DNA of 12,385 nucleotides from an uncultured Collinsella sp. GTDB lineage: Bacteria > Actinomycetota > Coriobacteriia > Coriobacteriales > Coriobacteriaceae. The position numbers and the translations under genes are program-made. The notes under the pieces are model-generated. The model ran no database searches. It saw only the letters and a program-made list of their open reading frames with translations, and had not been told where the DNA came from. Within the stretch, counting starts at the first letter, position 1; each line of letters starts with the position of its first letter. Location: NCBI GenBank assembly GCA_902490245.1, contig CABUDB010000021.1, positions 1-12,385 on the forward strand. The letters are read 5' to 3'. This document shows, one piece after another, positions 1 through 5,830 of this stretch.

Positions 1-7
1 GAAACGA

Positions 8-36
8 GGCGGCATTGACCTTTTGGTCATGCCGCC
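8..36. repeat. Stem-loop near left edge, no gene
   Basis: Seen: arms 8-20 and 25-36 form a 12-bp GC-rich stem, with one unpaired T near position 15 and a TTTT loop at 21-24. Neither strand has a clear U-tract after it. It lies about 80 bases beyond the lysS stop codon. It could be a second transcription stop, an RNA 3'-end protector or a REP-like element. No coding region is supported in positions 1-115 on either strand. Confidence 0.45.
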
Positions 37-83
37 GAAGTTGAAAGGCAGATTGCCGCTCTGGCGGGCTTGCAGCGTCAACT

Positions 84-113
84 GGTTACGCGGGTTGGTA
101 AACCCGCGTAACC
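84..113 (-). terminator. Perfect 13-bp hairpin right after lysS
   Basis: Seen: GGTTACGCGGGTT (84-96) is perfectly complementary to 101-113, with a 4-base loop. The stem begins two bases past the lysS stop codon. No run of U follows on the minus strand, unlike the tatA, tRNA-Pro and asnB terminators in this window. Inferred role: end of the greA-lysS transcript or protection of its 3' end. Without a U-tract, intrinsic termination is uncertain, and a REP-like repeat is an alternative. Confidence 0.5.
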
Positions 114-115
114 CC

Positions 116-2080
116 CTAGTACATCTTTGCGCCGGCGGGGATGGAGGCGTCGAGCTGGATCAGGTTGAGACGCTCCTCGCCCTCCTCCTCGTGGATGGCG
201 CTGATGAGCATGCCGCAGCTGGGGATACCCATCATCTTGCGCGGAGGCAGGTTGGTGATGGCGAGCAGGGTCTTGCCGACCAGGTCCTCGGGCTCGTAAT
301 AATCGTGAATACCGGAGAGGATGGTGCGGTCGGTACCGGTGCCGTCGTCGAGCGTAAAGTTCAGCAGCTTCTTGGACTTCTTGACGGCCTCGCATGCCTT
401 GACCTTCACGGCGCGGAAGTCGCTCTTGGAGAAGGTATCGAAGTCGACGAACTCCTCAAACAGCGGCTCAACGGCGATCTTGGAATAATCAACCGTGGGC
501 TTGAGCGGCTTGACGAAGGGGCTCGCAGTGTTGCCGGCCTCGGCAGCCTTGGCAGCAGCGGCACCGGACTGGAAACCCTTCTCGGGCTTCATGTGCGGGA
601 ACAGCAGCACGTCGCGAATGGAAGCCTGGTTGGTGAGCAGCATGACCACGCGGTCGATACCGATGCCGATGCCGCCCGCGGGAGGCATGCCGTACTCGAG
701 GGCGCGCACGTAATCCTCGTCGTACTCCATGGCCTCGTCGTCGCCGCCGGCCTTCTCGGCCATCTGTGCAGCGAAGCGCTCGGCCTGGTCGACCGGGTCG
801 TTGAGCTCGGAGAACGCGTTCGCGTACTCGTGGCCGGCAATGACCAGCTCAAAGCGATGGGTCAGGCGCGGGTCATCCTCAAAGCGCTTGGCAAGCGGGC
901 TAACCTCGATGGGGTAATCGCACACGAAGGTGGGGTTGACGATGGTGTCCTCGCCCAGCTCATCGTAGATCTCGGCGATGATCTTGCCGGCGGTCCACTC
1001 GGGCTTGATCTCCAGGCCCTTCTCGCGTGCGGCGGCAGCAAGCTCCTCAACCGGCGTGTCGATGGTGACCTGCTTGCCGAGCACGTCGGAGACGATGTCG
1101 GTCATAGGACGGCTGGCCCACTCACCAGAAAGGTCGATGGTCTGGCCCTGGTACTCGATGACCTCGGGGTTGCCGATGGCTTTGTTAGCCGCCTTAATGA
1201 CACCCTGGGCGAGCGCCTTCATGCCCTCGAGGTCGGAGAAGGCACGGTAGGCCTCCATCGTGGTGAACTCGGGGTTGTGGGTAAGGTCCATGCCCTCGTT
1301 ACGGAAGATGCGGCCGATCTCGAACACGCGCTCAAAACCACCGACAATGCAGCGCTTGAGGTGCAGCTCGGTGGCAATACGCAGGTAGCACTCCTGATCG
1401 AGCGCGTTGAAGTGGGTAATGAACGGCTTGGCAGTAGCGCCGCCCTGGATGGTCTGCAGGATGGGGGTCTCGACCTCCATGTAGCCATCGGACTCCATAA
1501 AGCGACGGAAGGTGGAGAGAATCTGCGAACGCTTACGGAAGGTCTCGCGAACGTCGTCGTTGGCGATCAGGTCGACATAGCGCTGGCGATAGCGGGTCTC
1601 CTTGTCGGAAAGACCGTGGAACTTCTCGGGCAGCGGACGAACGGCCTTGGCAAGCAGGGTCGCGCTCTTAGGGGCAACGGAAAGCTGGCCGCGCTGGGTG
1701 CGCACGACCACGCCGGTCACGCCCAGGATGTCGCCCAGGTCGAGGGCCTTGAGCGTATTCCAGGCAGCCTCGTCCATGTCGTTGATGCGGCAGAACAGCT
1801 GAATCTCGGCAGTCGCATCGCGCACGACGATGAACATAATCTTGCCCTGACCGCGCTTGGCGACCACACGGCCGGCGATCTTCACGACGTCCTCGGTGTC
1901 CTCACCATCGGCAAGCTCGGCGTACTTAGCCTCGATATCGGCGATGTAGTCCTCAAGCTCAGAGTGCTCGGGATAGGGGTTCTGGCCTGCCTCGAACAGG
2001 GCGGCGCGCTTGGCCAGGCGGGTGGCGCGCTCGTCGTTGAGCGTCGATGCCTGATCGGCGGCGTTCTGGTTCTCTGCCAT
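116..2080 (-). CDS. lysS: Lysyl-tRNA synthetase, class II, with C-terminal tRNA-binding domain
   Basis: Charges tRNA-Lys with lysine using ATP, in the cytoplasm. Seen in the 654-residue product: an anticodon-binding OB fold at about 65-140; class II motif 1 near 184-208; motif 2 near 253-278, with FRNEG and the HNPEFTTMEAY segment; and motif 3 near 464-482 (GGIGIGIDRVVMLL). After the usual end of the enzyme (about residue 500) comes an Ala-rich linker and then, from about 544 to the end, a domain like the MetRS C-terminal/Trbp111 tRNA-binding domain: FSKSDFRAVKV, ILSGI, NLPPRKMMGIPSCGML. Bacterial LysRS is usually about 490-510 residues, so the extra 150 are a real addition. The start is ATG with GAGGAG seven bases upstream. 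It lies downstream of greA and is probably cotranscribed with it. The identity is firm. The effect of the extra domain, presumably tighter tRNA binding or dimerisation, is inference. Confidence 0.97.
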   Translation of the reverse strand: MAENQNAADQASTLNDERATRLAKRAALFEAGQNPYPEHSELEDYIADIEAKYAELADGEDTEDVVKIAGRVVAKRGQGKIMFIVVRDATAEIQLFCRINDMDEAAWNTLKALDLGDILGVTGVVVRTQRGQLSVAPKSATLLAKAVRPLPEKFHGLSDKETRYRQRYVDLIANDDVRETFRKRSQILSTFRRFMESDGYMEVETPILQTIQGGATAKPFITHFNALDQECYLRIATELHLKRCIVGGFERVFEIGRIFRNEGMDLTHNPEFTTMEAYRAFSDLEGMKALAQGVIKAANKAIGNPEVIEYQGQTIDLSGEWASRPMTDIVSDVLGKQVTIDTPVEELAAAAREKGLEIKPEWTAGKIIAEIYDELGEDTIVNPTFVCDYPIEVSPLAKRFEDDPRLTHRFELVIAGHEYANAFSELNDPVDQAERFAAQMAEKAGGDDEAMEYDEDYVRALEYGMPPAGGIGIGIDRVVMLLTNQASIRDVLLFPHMKPEKGFQSGAAAAKAAEAGNTASPFVKPLKPTVDYSKIAVEPLFEEFVDFDTFSKSDFRAVKVKACEAVKKSKKLLNFTLDDGTGTDRTILSGIHDYYEPEDLVGKTLLAITNLPPRKMMGIPSCGMLISAIHEEEGEERLNLIQLDASIPAGAKMY

Positions 2081-2093
2081 AAGTTAGCTCCTC

Positions 2094-2130
2094 AAACTAA
2101 ACGCTCCCCAGGATTCGGTCCCAGGGAGCG
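2094..2130 (-). terminator. Hairpin between greA and lysS
   Basis: Seen: a 7-bp outer stem (CGCTCCC/GGGAGCG, 2102-2108 with 2124-2130), a small internal loop and a 3-bp inner stem (2111-2113 with 2119-2121). On the minus strand it is followed by TTTAGTTT. The U-tract is interrupted, so it is probably a partial terminator or attenuator that lowers lysS expression relative to greA, rather than a full stop. I see no separate lysS promoter in the short gap. Confidence 0.5.
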
Positions 2131-2158
2131 AAAACATACCTTTACGCGGGACCGTGGT

Positions 2159-2629
2159 CTAGCGTGCGATCTTGGCGATGGTGTAGACGCGAGTCTTGCC
2201 GGAAGGCGTAACGACCTCGACGGAATCGCCCTCGCCGTGACCGATGATGGCGTGACCGACCGGAGACTCGTTGGAGATCTTGTGCTCGAGCGAGTTGGTC
2301 TCGGTGGTACCGACAAGCGTGACCTCGATAAGCTCACCGTTGGGGTCGACCAGGGTAACGGTCGAGCCAATGGAGACGGTCAGGTCGCCCGTGCTGGCAG
2401 CGATCTGAGCGTTGGCGAGGATGGCCTGGATCTCGGCAATACGAGCGGCGTTCTGGGCCTGCTTGTCCTTAGCGGCGTCATACTCGGAGTTCTCCGAAAG
2501 GTCGCCGAACGCGCGGGCTTCCTTGATGTCCTCGACGATCTCCTTGGCGTAATCGCCCTCACGCCAAGCGAGCTCCTCGACGAGCTTCTGGCGGCCCTCA
2601 GCGGTCAGTACGATCTGGCTTGCGTCCAT
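2159..2629 (-). CDS. greA: Transcription elongation factor GreA
   Basis: Rescues backtracked RNA polymerase by inserting its N-terminal coiled coil into the secondary channel and promoting cleavage of the RNA 3' end. Seen: 156 residues, the normal length. The N-terminal coiled coil (about 1-75) carries the conserved tip FGDLSENSEYDAA, with the acidic pair at D43 and E46. The C-terminal FKBP-like domain (about 80-156) contains the NESPVGHAIIG segment. An in-frame ATG ten codons upstream (2659) is open, but the start at 2629 has GGGGAG eight bases before it and gives the family's usual N-terminus, so I prefer 2629. It is followed by a weak hairpin and lysS; greA next to lysS is also seen in several Gram-positive genomes. 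A strong terminator separates it from tatA upstream, so it needs its own promoter, which I could not define. Confidence 0.96.
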   Translation of the reverse strand: MDASQIVLTAEGRQKLVEELAWREGDYAKEIVEDIKEARAFGDLSENSEYDAAKDKQAQNAARIAEIQAILANAQIAASTGDLTVSIGSTVTLVDPNGELIEVTLVGTTETNSLEHKISNESPVGHAIIGHGEGDSVEVVTPSGKTRVYTIAKIAR

Positions 2630-2671
2630 ACGGATATCTCCCCAACTCTGATCAAACAATCAACTGTCAAC

Positions 2672-2710
2672 AAAACGAAAAAGACCGGCTAGCCTGCGGG
2701 CAAGCCGGTC
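2672..2710 (-). terminator. Intrinsic terminator of tatA
   Basis: Seen: stem GACCGGCT/AGCCGGTC (2683-2690 with 2703-2710), extended by three further pairs inside an A/A mismatch, with a 4-base loop. On the minus strand it is followed by TTTTTCGTTTT. It lies 25 bases after the tatA stop and is a textbook rho-independent terminator. It isolates tatA from greA. Confidence 0.93.
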
Positions 2711-2735
2711 AGGTGCTCACCCCAAAGGGATGGGA

Positions 2736-3011
2736 CTACTCTGCGTCCGCGTCGCTGTCCTCTGCCTGCTTCTTCTTGGCAGCAGCGAGCTTGGCCTCGA
2801 GCTCAGCGATCTCCTTGTCCTCCTCGGACTGCTCGACCACGACCTCCTCGGCCTGCTTGGTCTCGGCCTTATCGTCGCCCTCCATACCCTCGCGGATATT
2901 CTTGACGGTAGAGCCGAGAGACTTGCCGAGCTTCGGCAGGTTCTTGGGCCCGAAGATAATCAGGACAACGACGAGAATAATGATGAGCTCAGGAGCCCTC
3001 AGTCCAAACAT
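2736..3011 (-). CDS. tatA: Sec-independent translocase protein TatA
   Basis: Small membrane protein that forms the pore-like part of the twin-arginine (Tat) export system for folded proteins. Seen: 91 residues. A short N-terminus with E8 leads into one hydrophobic helix (about 9-20, IIILVVVLIIF), followed at once by the hinge and amphipathic helix FGPKNLPKLGKSLG (20-33). The tail (about 44-91) is highly charged and probably helical, ending in an acidic stretch. The reading frame is open upstream through the tRNA-Pro gene, but the start at 3011 has GGAGG five bases before it and gives the TatA N-terminus, so the longer version is rejected. tatC and tatB are not in the window. It has its own promoter and terminator and is therefore a single-gene unit. 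Confidence 0.94.
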   Translation of the reverse strand: MFGLRAPELIIILVVVLIIFGPKNLPKLGKSLGSTVKNIREGMEGDDKAETKQAEEVVVEQSEEDKEIAELEAKLAAAKKKQAEDSDADAE

Positions 3012-3047
3012 GTAGACCTCCACAATACAGCGAGACAAGCTCGAATG

Positions 3048-3076
3048 AGTATACCGCGGGTATCGCGGTATCACAA
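3048..3076 (-). promoter_or_regulatory. tatA promoter
   Basis: Seen on the minus strand: -35 TTGTGA (3071-3076), a spacer of exactly 17 bases, and -10 TATACT (3048-3053). The predicted RNA start is near 3041, leaving a leader of about 30 bases with the tatA ribosome site. Match to the housekeeping sigma consensus is good. The spacer is almost filled by an inverted repeat, listed separately. Confidence 0.75.
3051..3071. promoter_or_regulatory. Inverted repeat inside tatA promoter, possible operator
   Basis: Seen: ATACCGCG (3051-3058), five bases, CGCGGTAT (3064-3071). This is a perfect 8-bp inverted repeat spanning the spacer between -35 and -10 and overlapping both hexamers. Its placement is typical of a repressor binding site, but no regulator gene is nearby, and part of the symmetry comes from the AT-rich promoter hexamers. 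The regulator is unknown; the operator role is inference. Confidence 0.4.
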
Positions 3077-3084
3077 CAATAGCT

Positions 3085-3113
3085 AAAAAAAGGGACCGCA
3101 AGAAGCGATCCCT
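3085..3113 (-). terminator. Intrinsic terminator of tRNA-Pro
   Basis: Seen on the minus strand: AGGGATCGC pairs with GCGGTCCCT (9 bp, one G-U) around the loop TTCTT, followed by a run of seven T, the first of which belongs to the stem. It lies 10 bases after the encoded CCA of the tRNA and just upstream of the tatA promoter. Confidence 0.93.
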
Positions 3114-3123
3114 CCTCATGCTC

Positions 3124-3200
3124 TGGTCGGGTTGACTGGATTTGAACCAGCGACCCCTGCGTCCCGAACGCAGTGCTCTACCAAACTGAGCCACAACCCG
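3124..3200 (-). tRNA. tRNA-Pro (anticodon CGG)
   Basis: Seen on the minus strand: acceptor stem CGGGTTG/CAACCCG, D-arm with GCTC/GAGC, anticodon stem CTGCG/CGCAG around the loop TTCGGGA (anticodon CGG, reads CCG), and T-arm GCTGG-TTCAAAT-CCAGT. The discriminator base is A and an encoded CCA completes the 77 bases. The C1-G72 first pair and A73 fit the known identity elements of bacterial tRNA-Pro. It is transcribed as a single-gene unit between ispE and tatA. No integrase or direct repeat suggests use as an attachment site. Confidence 0.97.
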
Positions 3201-3208
3201 TTAGCTCG

Positions 3209-3241
3209 ACTATAGTAACAAAGATTTTCGCCGCGTGCTAG
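3209..3241 (-). promoter_or_regulatory. Probable tRNA-Pro promoter
   Basis: Seen on the minus strand: a -10 element TACTAT (3212-3217), overlapped by TATAGT at 3209-3214, just upstream of the tRNA 5' end at 3200. The best -35 is CTAGCA (3236-3241) at 18 bases, matching only half of the consensus. No terminator separates ispE from the tRNA, so read-through from ispE is a second possible source of transcript. Confidence 0.45.
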
Positions 3242-3249
3242 AGAAATTT

Positions 3250-4146
3250 TTATTTCTTTGGCGCTTCAATGCGAACCGTGTCGGAAACGAGCTCCGTTGC
3301 ATAAGCCCACCAGCCGTTTTGTTGAGCCGTCGCCGCAAGATTGGCTGCCGTGGCGGCGCTATCGCAGAGAGCAAACGAGCAGGCACCCGAACCGCACACG
3401 TTTGTGGCAATGGTACCGTCCTGTGAACGAAGCCAGTCGAGCACCGTTTGAATCCGCGGCTCCATCTGCGCGGAAATGACACCCAGGTTGTTGTGGACGA
3501 GCGCGTAGGCCGCCTCTGCGTCTCCCGAGCGAAGGGCAGATGCGATCGCTCCGGGCTTGTCCGCAGGCGCTGGGGTCTCGTCAAAACGTCGATAGGCTTC
3601 AATTGTTGAAACGCTTGCCTCGCGCGGCTTAACCAGCACGACGGGTGTCGCGGGAAGTGCGGGGTACTCGGTTGCCAGCACGTCTCCCCCACCCACGTAA
3701 AATGCAGGGCTGGCATGCAAAAAGAAGGGAACGTCGGCGCCAATGCCGCGCGCGATGTTGTCCAGCGCGGGATCGGCACGGTCGATACCCCACAGCTCTG
3801 CCAAGGCGACAATGACCGCCGCGGCATCCGTCGAAGGACCGCCCAGGCCGGCACACAACGGGATGCACTTCTCGATCGTGATGCAGACGTTGGCTTCACG
3901 ACCATAATGCTCGGCCATAGCGAGCGCAGCACGATACGCCGTATTCTTTTGCATGGGAAAGTCGGATGTCGGAATCGTCTGGACGGTCAGCGCCTGTGCC
4001 GGCGTAACCGTCACGGTATCGACAAGACCGACGGCTGCCATCAGGGAATCGACCTTATGGTAGCCGCGGTCGTCGCGCTCGGTATGAACCCCCAGATAGA
4101 GGTTGATCTTTGCCGGCGCGGAAAGGGTCAGGGACCAATCGGTCAC
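3250..4146 (-). CDS. ispE: 4-diphosphocytidyl-2-C-methyl-D-erythritol kinase
   Basis: Phosphorylates CDP-methylerythritol with ATP in the MEP pathway to isoprenoid precursors. It is a GHMP-family kinase. Seen in 298 residues: motif 1 PAKINLYLGV (11-20) with the catalytic-type K13; GYHKVDSLM (28-36); the ATP loop GLGGPSTDAA (100-109); GADVPFFL (136-143) with the catalytic-type D138; and the C-terminal motif NVCGSGACSFAL (249-260). The ATP loop has P and T where most relatives have GGGSSDAA, a mild variation. The start is GTG, two bases after the veg stop, with GAGGAG inside the end of veg at eight bases, so it is translationally close-coupled to veg. The same veg-ispE neighbourhood exists in Bacillus subtilis (veg-sspF-ispE), which supports both calls. 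Confidence 0.96.
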   Translation of the reverse strand: MTDWSLTLSAPAKINLYLGVHTERDDRGYHKVDSLMAAVGLVDTVTVTPAQALTVQTIPTSDFPMQKNTAYRAALAMAEHYGREANVCITIEKCIPLCAGLGGPSTDAAAVIVALAELWGIDRADPALDNIARGIGADVPFFLHASPAFYVGGGDVLATEYPALPATPVVLVKPREASVSTIEAYRRFDETPAPADKPGAIASALRSGDAEAAYALVHNNLGVISAQMEPRIQTVLDWLRSQDGTIATNVCGSGACSFALCDSAATAANLAATAQQNGWWAYATELVSDTVRIEAPKK

Positions 4147-4148
4147 CG

Positions 4149-4445
4149 CTAGTGCTCCTCGAGCTGATTGCCGAGCGGGGTAAAAATGTGCTCGCCGCTC
4201 TCGGGGTCGAACAGCTCGACCTGGCCGGTGAGAACATCAATATACTGGTAGGACTGACGCGACTTGCGGCCACGGCGCTCGTCGACCTCGACGATAAAGA
4301 CTGCCGGATGGACGCTCTTGATGGTGCCCATGCGCTCGACGACGCGGGTGCGGCCCATGTTGGCCTTCACCTTAACGCGATCGCCCACCATATCGGTCAG
4401 CTTCTCGTGGATGTCGTCGACGTGATTGACTTCCATCTCTTCCAT
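4149..4445 (-). CDS. veg: Veg family protein
   Basis: Small protein similar to Bacillus subtilis Veg, which is reported to affect biofilm matrix gene expression; its biochemical role is not settled. Seen: 98 residues, mostly beta-type sequence. The recognisable core is VKVKANMGRTRVVERMGTI, then HPAVFIVEVDE, then QSYQYIDVLTGQVEL, lining up with the Bacillus protein along its length. The C-terminal tail after VEL is longer than in Bacillus. Three in-frame ATGs are possible (4469, 4445, 4436). I chose 4445 because GGAGG stands eight bases before it, while 4469 has no ribosome site. It is the first gene of a veg-ispE unit. Family assignment is likely; function here is unknown. Confidence 0.85.
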   Translation of the reverse strand: MEEMEVNHVDDIHEKLTDMVGDRVKVKANMGRTRVVERMGTIKSVHPAVFIVEVDERRGRKSRQSYQYIDVLTGQVELFDPESGEHIFTPLGNQLEEH

Positions 4446-4472
4446 GAACAGGGCCTCCAGAAGATGCAATTC

Positions 4473-4492
4473 AAAAAGGGGATAATACCCCT
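4473..4492 (-). promoter_or_regulatory. Short hairpin plus U-run in veg leader
   Basis: Seen on the minus strand: AGGGG and CCCCT form a 5-bp stem around TATTAT, with a run of five T whose first base is in the stem. It lies between the predicted RNA start and the veg start codon. It is marginal as a terminator and could act as an attenuator or be chance. Confidence 0.25.
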
Positions 4493-4512
4493 AAGATAGA
4501 CAAAACTCTAAT

Positions 4513-4542
4513 ACTATAGCACCCTGCTGCCGCAATACGCAA
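4513..4542 (-). promoter_or_regulatory. Probable veg-ispE promoter
   Basis: Seen on the minus strand: -35 TTGCGT (4537-4542), an 18-base spacer, and -10 TATAGT (4513-4518). The predicted RNA start is near 4506, about 60 bases before veg. The same -35 hexamer occurs in the murE promoter. Otherwise the 150-base gap between dtd and veg holds only the leader hairpin and a short repeat-like sequence at 4549-4565; I see no clear dtd terminator. Confidence 0.6.
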
Positions 4543-4595
4543 CTAGCTAAATAAACCCCGTCCCAAATACGTACCATACTACAACCTCGCTTAAC

Positions 4596-5042
4596 TTAAA
4601 TACTATCGGTGTCCAAGACGATGGTGAATGGGCCGTCGTTGACCAAGTCGACTTTCATATCGGCACCAAAGATGCCGTGCGCCACGTGTTCGACATCTTG
4701 GCGAACGAGCGTCAGGAAGTACTCGTAGAGCTCGTTGGCAACATCGGGGGCGCCTGCATCGGTAAACGACGGGCGGCGGCCGTGACGGCAATCGGCGAAC
4801 AGCGTGAACTGCGACACCACGAGCACCTCGCCGTCGACATCGGCAAGTGCCAGGTTGGTCTTGCCGTTCTCGTCCTCGTTGATGCGCAAGCCCCGGAGCT
4901 TGCCCCACAGCTTATCGGCCTCGGCGCGCGTGTCGCCGTGGCCCACGCCCAGCAGCACCAGATAGCCGCGCCCAATTTTGCCCACGCACTCGCCGTCGAC
5001 CGTCACGCCGGCGTTGAGTACGCGCTGCACCACCGCACGCAC
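4596..5042 (-). CDS. dtd: D-aminoacyl-tRNA deacylase
   Basis: Removes D-amino acids, and glycine mischarged on tRNA-Ala, from tRNAs, protecting translation. It acts as a cytoplasmic homodimer. Seen: 148 residues, the usual length. The N-terminus MRAVVQRV is typical. The [17 protein letters not shown] segment is at 77-93 and the NDGPFT motif at 135-140, whose Gly-Pro (137-138) is the cross-subunit chirality filter in this family. The start is GTG, three bases after the rdgB stop, with GAGGAG six bases before it inside the end of rdgB, so translation is probably coupled. All key residues are present. Confidence 0.96.
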   Translation of the reverse strand: MRAVVQRVLNAGVTVDGECVGKIGRGYLVLLGVGHGDTRAEADKLWGKLRGLRINEDENGKTNLALADVDGEVLVVSQFTLFADCRHGRRPSFTDAGAPDVANELYEYFLTLVRQDVEHVAHGIFGADMKVDLVNDGPFTIVLDTDSI

Positions 5043-5045
5043 GGC

Positions 5046-5687
5046 CTACTCCTCGCCCGTCAGTTTGGCGGACAGATGCTCGAGCGCGTGGAAACGATGG
5101 CTGATGGCGTTCTTCTCGTCCGCCGTCAGCTCGGCCATGGTCTTGCCCGGCGTGTCGACCGGCAGGAACAGCGGGTCATAGCCAAAGCCGTGATCGCCGC
5201 GGCCCTCGTGTGCGATAACGCCTTCGCAGGCGCCCTCGCCATAGGTGACCAGACCATCCGTGTCGATAAGCGCAACGACGCTCATAAAGCGCGCGGTGCG
5301 GTCCTCGTCCGCCACGCCTTCCAGGTTAACGAGAAGCTTGGCGTTGTTGGCGGCATCGTCTCCGTGCACGCCCGCATAGCGCGCGCTATACACGCCCGGC
5401 TCGCCGTCCAGTGCGTCGACGACCAGGCCCGAATCGTCGGCAATGGCCATGAGCCCCGTCTCTTCGACGGCAGCCTGCGCCTTGATGATGGCGTTCTCCA
5501 AAAACATCGTGCCGTTTTCCTCGGGGTCCTCAAAATCGCCCAGCTGGCCGAGCGCCACAAAGCGAACCTCGGGCATAACCTTGCCCAAAATGGCCTCGAT
5601 CTCGGTGAGCTTATGGGCGTTGCCCGTTGCCACGATGATGGTCGCCGCCGGGTCGAGGGTGTCGATGTCGATCTTCTCAAGTGCCAT
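5046..5687 (-). CDS. rdgB: XTP/dITP diphosphatase (RdgB/HAM1 family)
   Basis: Hydrolyses non-canonical purine nucleoside triphosphates (XTP, dITP, ITP) to the monophosphate and pyrophosphate, keeping them out of DNA and RNA. Seen in 213 residues: the substrate-binding TGNAHK (21-26); the metal-site DDSG (84-87); GEPGVYSARYAG (95-106); GFGYDPLF (167-174); and EKNAISHR (191-198). These are the family's motifs in order. ATG start with AAGGAGG six bases upstream, a strong site. It lies downstream of rph, an order also found in B. subtilis (racE ... rph-ysnA). I see no usable promoter in the 143-base gap, and the hairpin after rph may be leaky. Confidence 0.96.
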   Translation of the reverse strand: MALEKIDIDTLDPAATIIVATGNAHKLTEIEAILGKVMPEVRFVALGQLGDFEDPEENGTMFLENAIIKAQAAVEETGLMAIADDSGLVVDALDGEPGVYSARYAGVHGDDAANNAKLLVNLEGVADEDRTARFMSVVALIDTDGLVTYGEGACEGVIAHEGRGDHGFGYDPLFLPVDTPGKTMAELTADEKNAISHRFHALEHLSAKLTGEE

Positions 5688-5791
5688 GAGTGGCCTCCTT
5701 GTCTCTATAGCAATGCCGCGCCGAGGGCGACGAGGGTCTCCGCCTCTCCCCTCTCAATCAACGGCAGTCTTGTGTCTAGACGTCTCCGCAG

Positions 5792-5830
5792 ATAAAACCT
5801 ACCAAAATAAACCTGTCCCTTTTTGGCAGG
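5792..5830 (-). terminator. Terminator directly after rph, possible repeat element
   Basis: Seen on the minus strand: CCTGCCAAAA (5830-5821) pairs with TTTTGGTAGG (5807-5798), 10 bp with one G-U, around a 13-base loop, followed by TTTTAT. The stem begins on the base after the rph stop codon. Only on the minus strand is the stem complete (the plus strand has an A-C mismatch), which supports this orientation. The rest of the gap down to rdgB (5701-5790) shows two overlapping 8-bp palindromes (GTCTAGAC 5774-5781 and AGACGTCT 5778-5785) but no gene. Confidence 0.7.

Noticed and set aside
2630..2659. Ten-residue longer GreA from the ATG at 2659
   Set aside because: The ribosome site GGGGAG lies inside this stretch at the right distance for the 2629 start, which also matches the family length.
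2665..2670. Perfect -35 hexamer TTGACA upstream of greA
   Set aside because: No acceptable -10 is found 16-18 bases downstream, so a greA promoter could not be defined.
23..2692. Plus-strand open frame of 889 codons over lysS and greA
   Set aside because: It mirrors the codon register of two clear genes on the other strand and is open only because they avoid TTA, CTA and TCA. The translation is low-complexity Leu/Gly/Val/Asp-rich without domain motifs.
3012..3194. N-terminal extension of TatA to 152 residues
   Set aside because: It would run through the tRNA-Pro gene, its terminator and the tatA promoter, and the start at 3011 has a proper ribosome site and the standard TatA N-terminus.
3124..3200. 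tRNA-Pro as an integration site for a mobile element
   Set aside because: No integrase, direct repeat or foreign-looking sequence is next to it; both flanks are housekeeping genes.
5704..5709. -10-like TATAGA just before rdgB
   Set aside because: The RNA would begin within the ribosome-binding site and no -35 is present at a workable distance.
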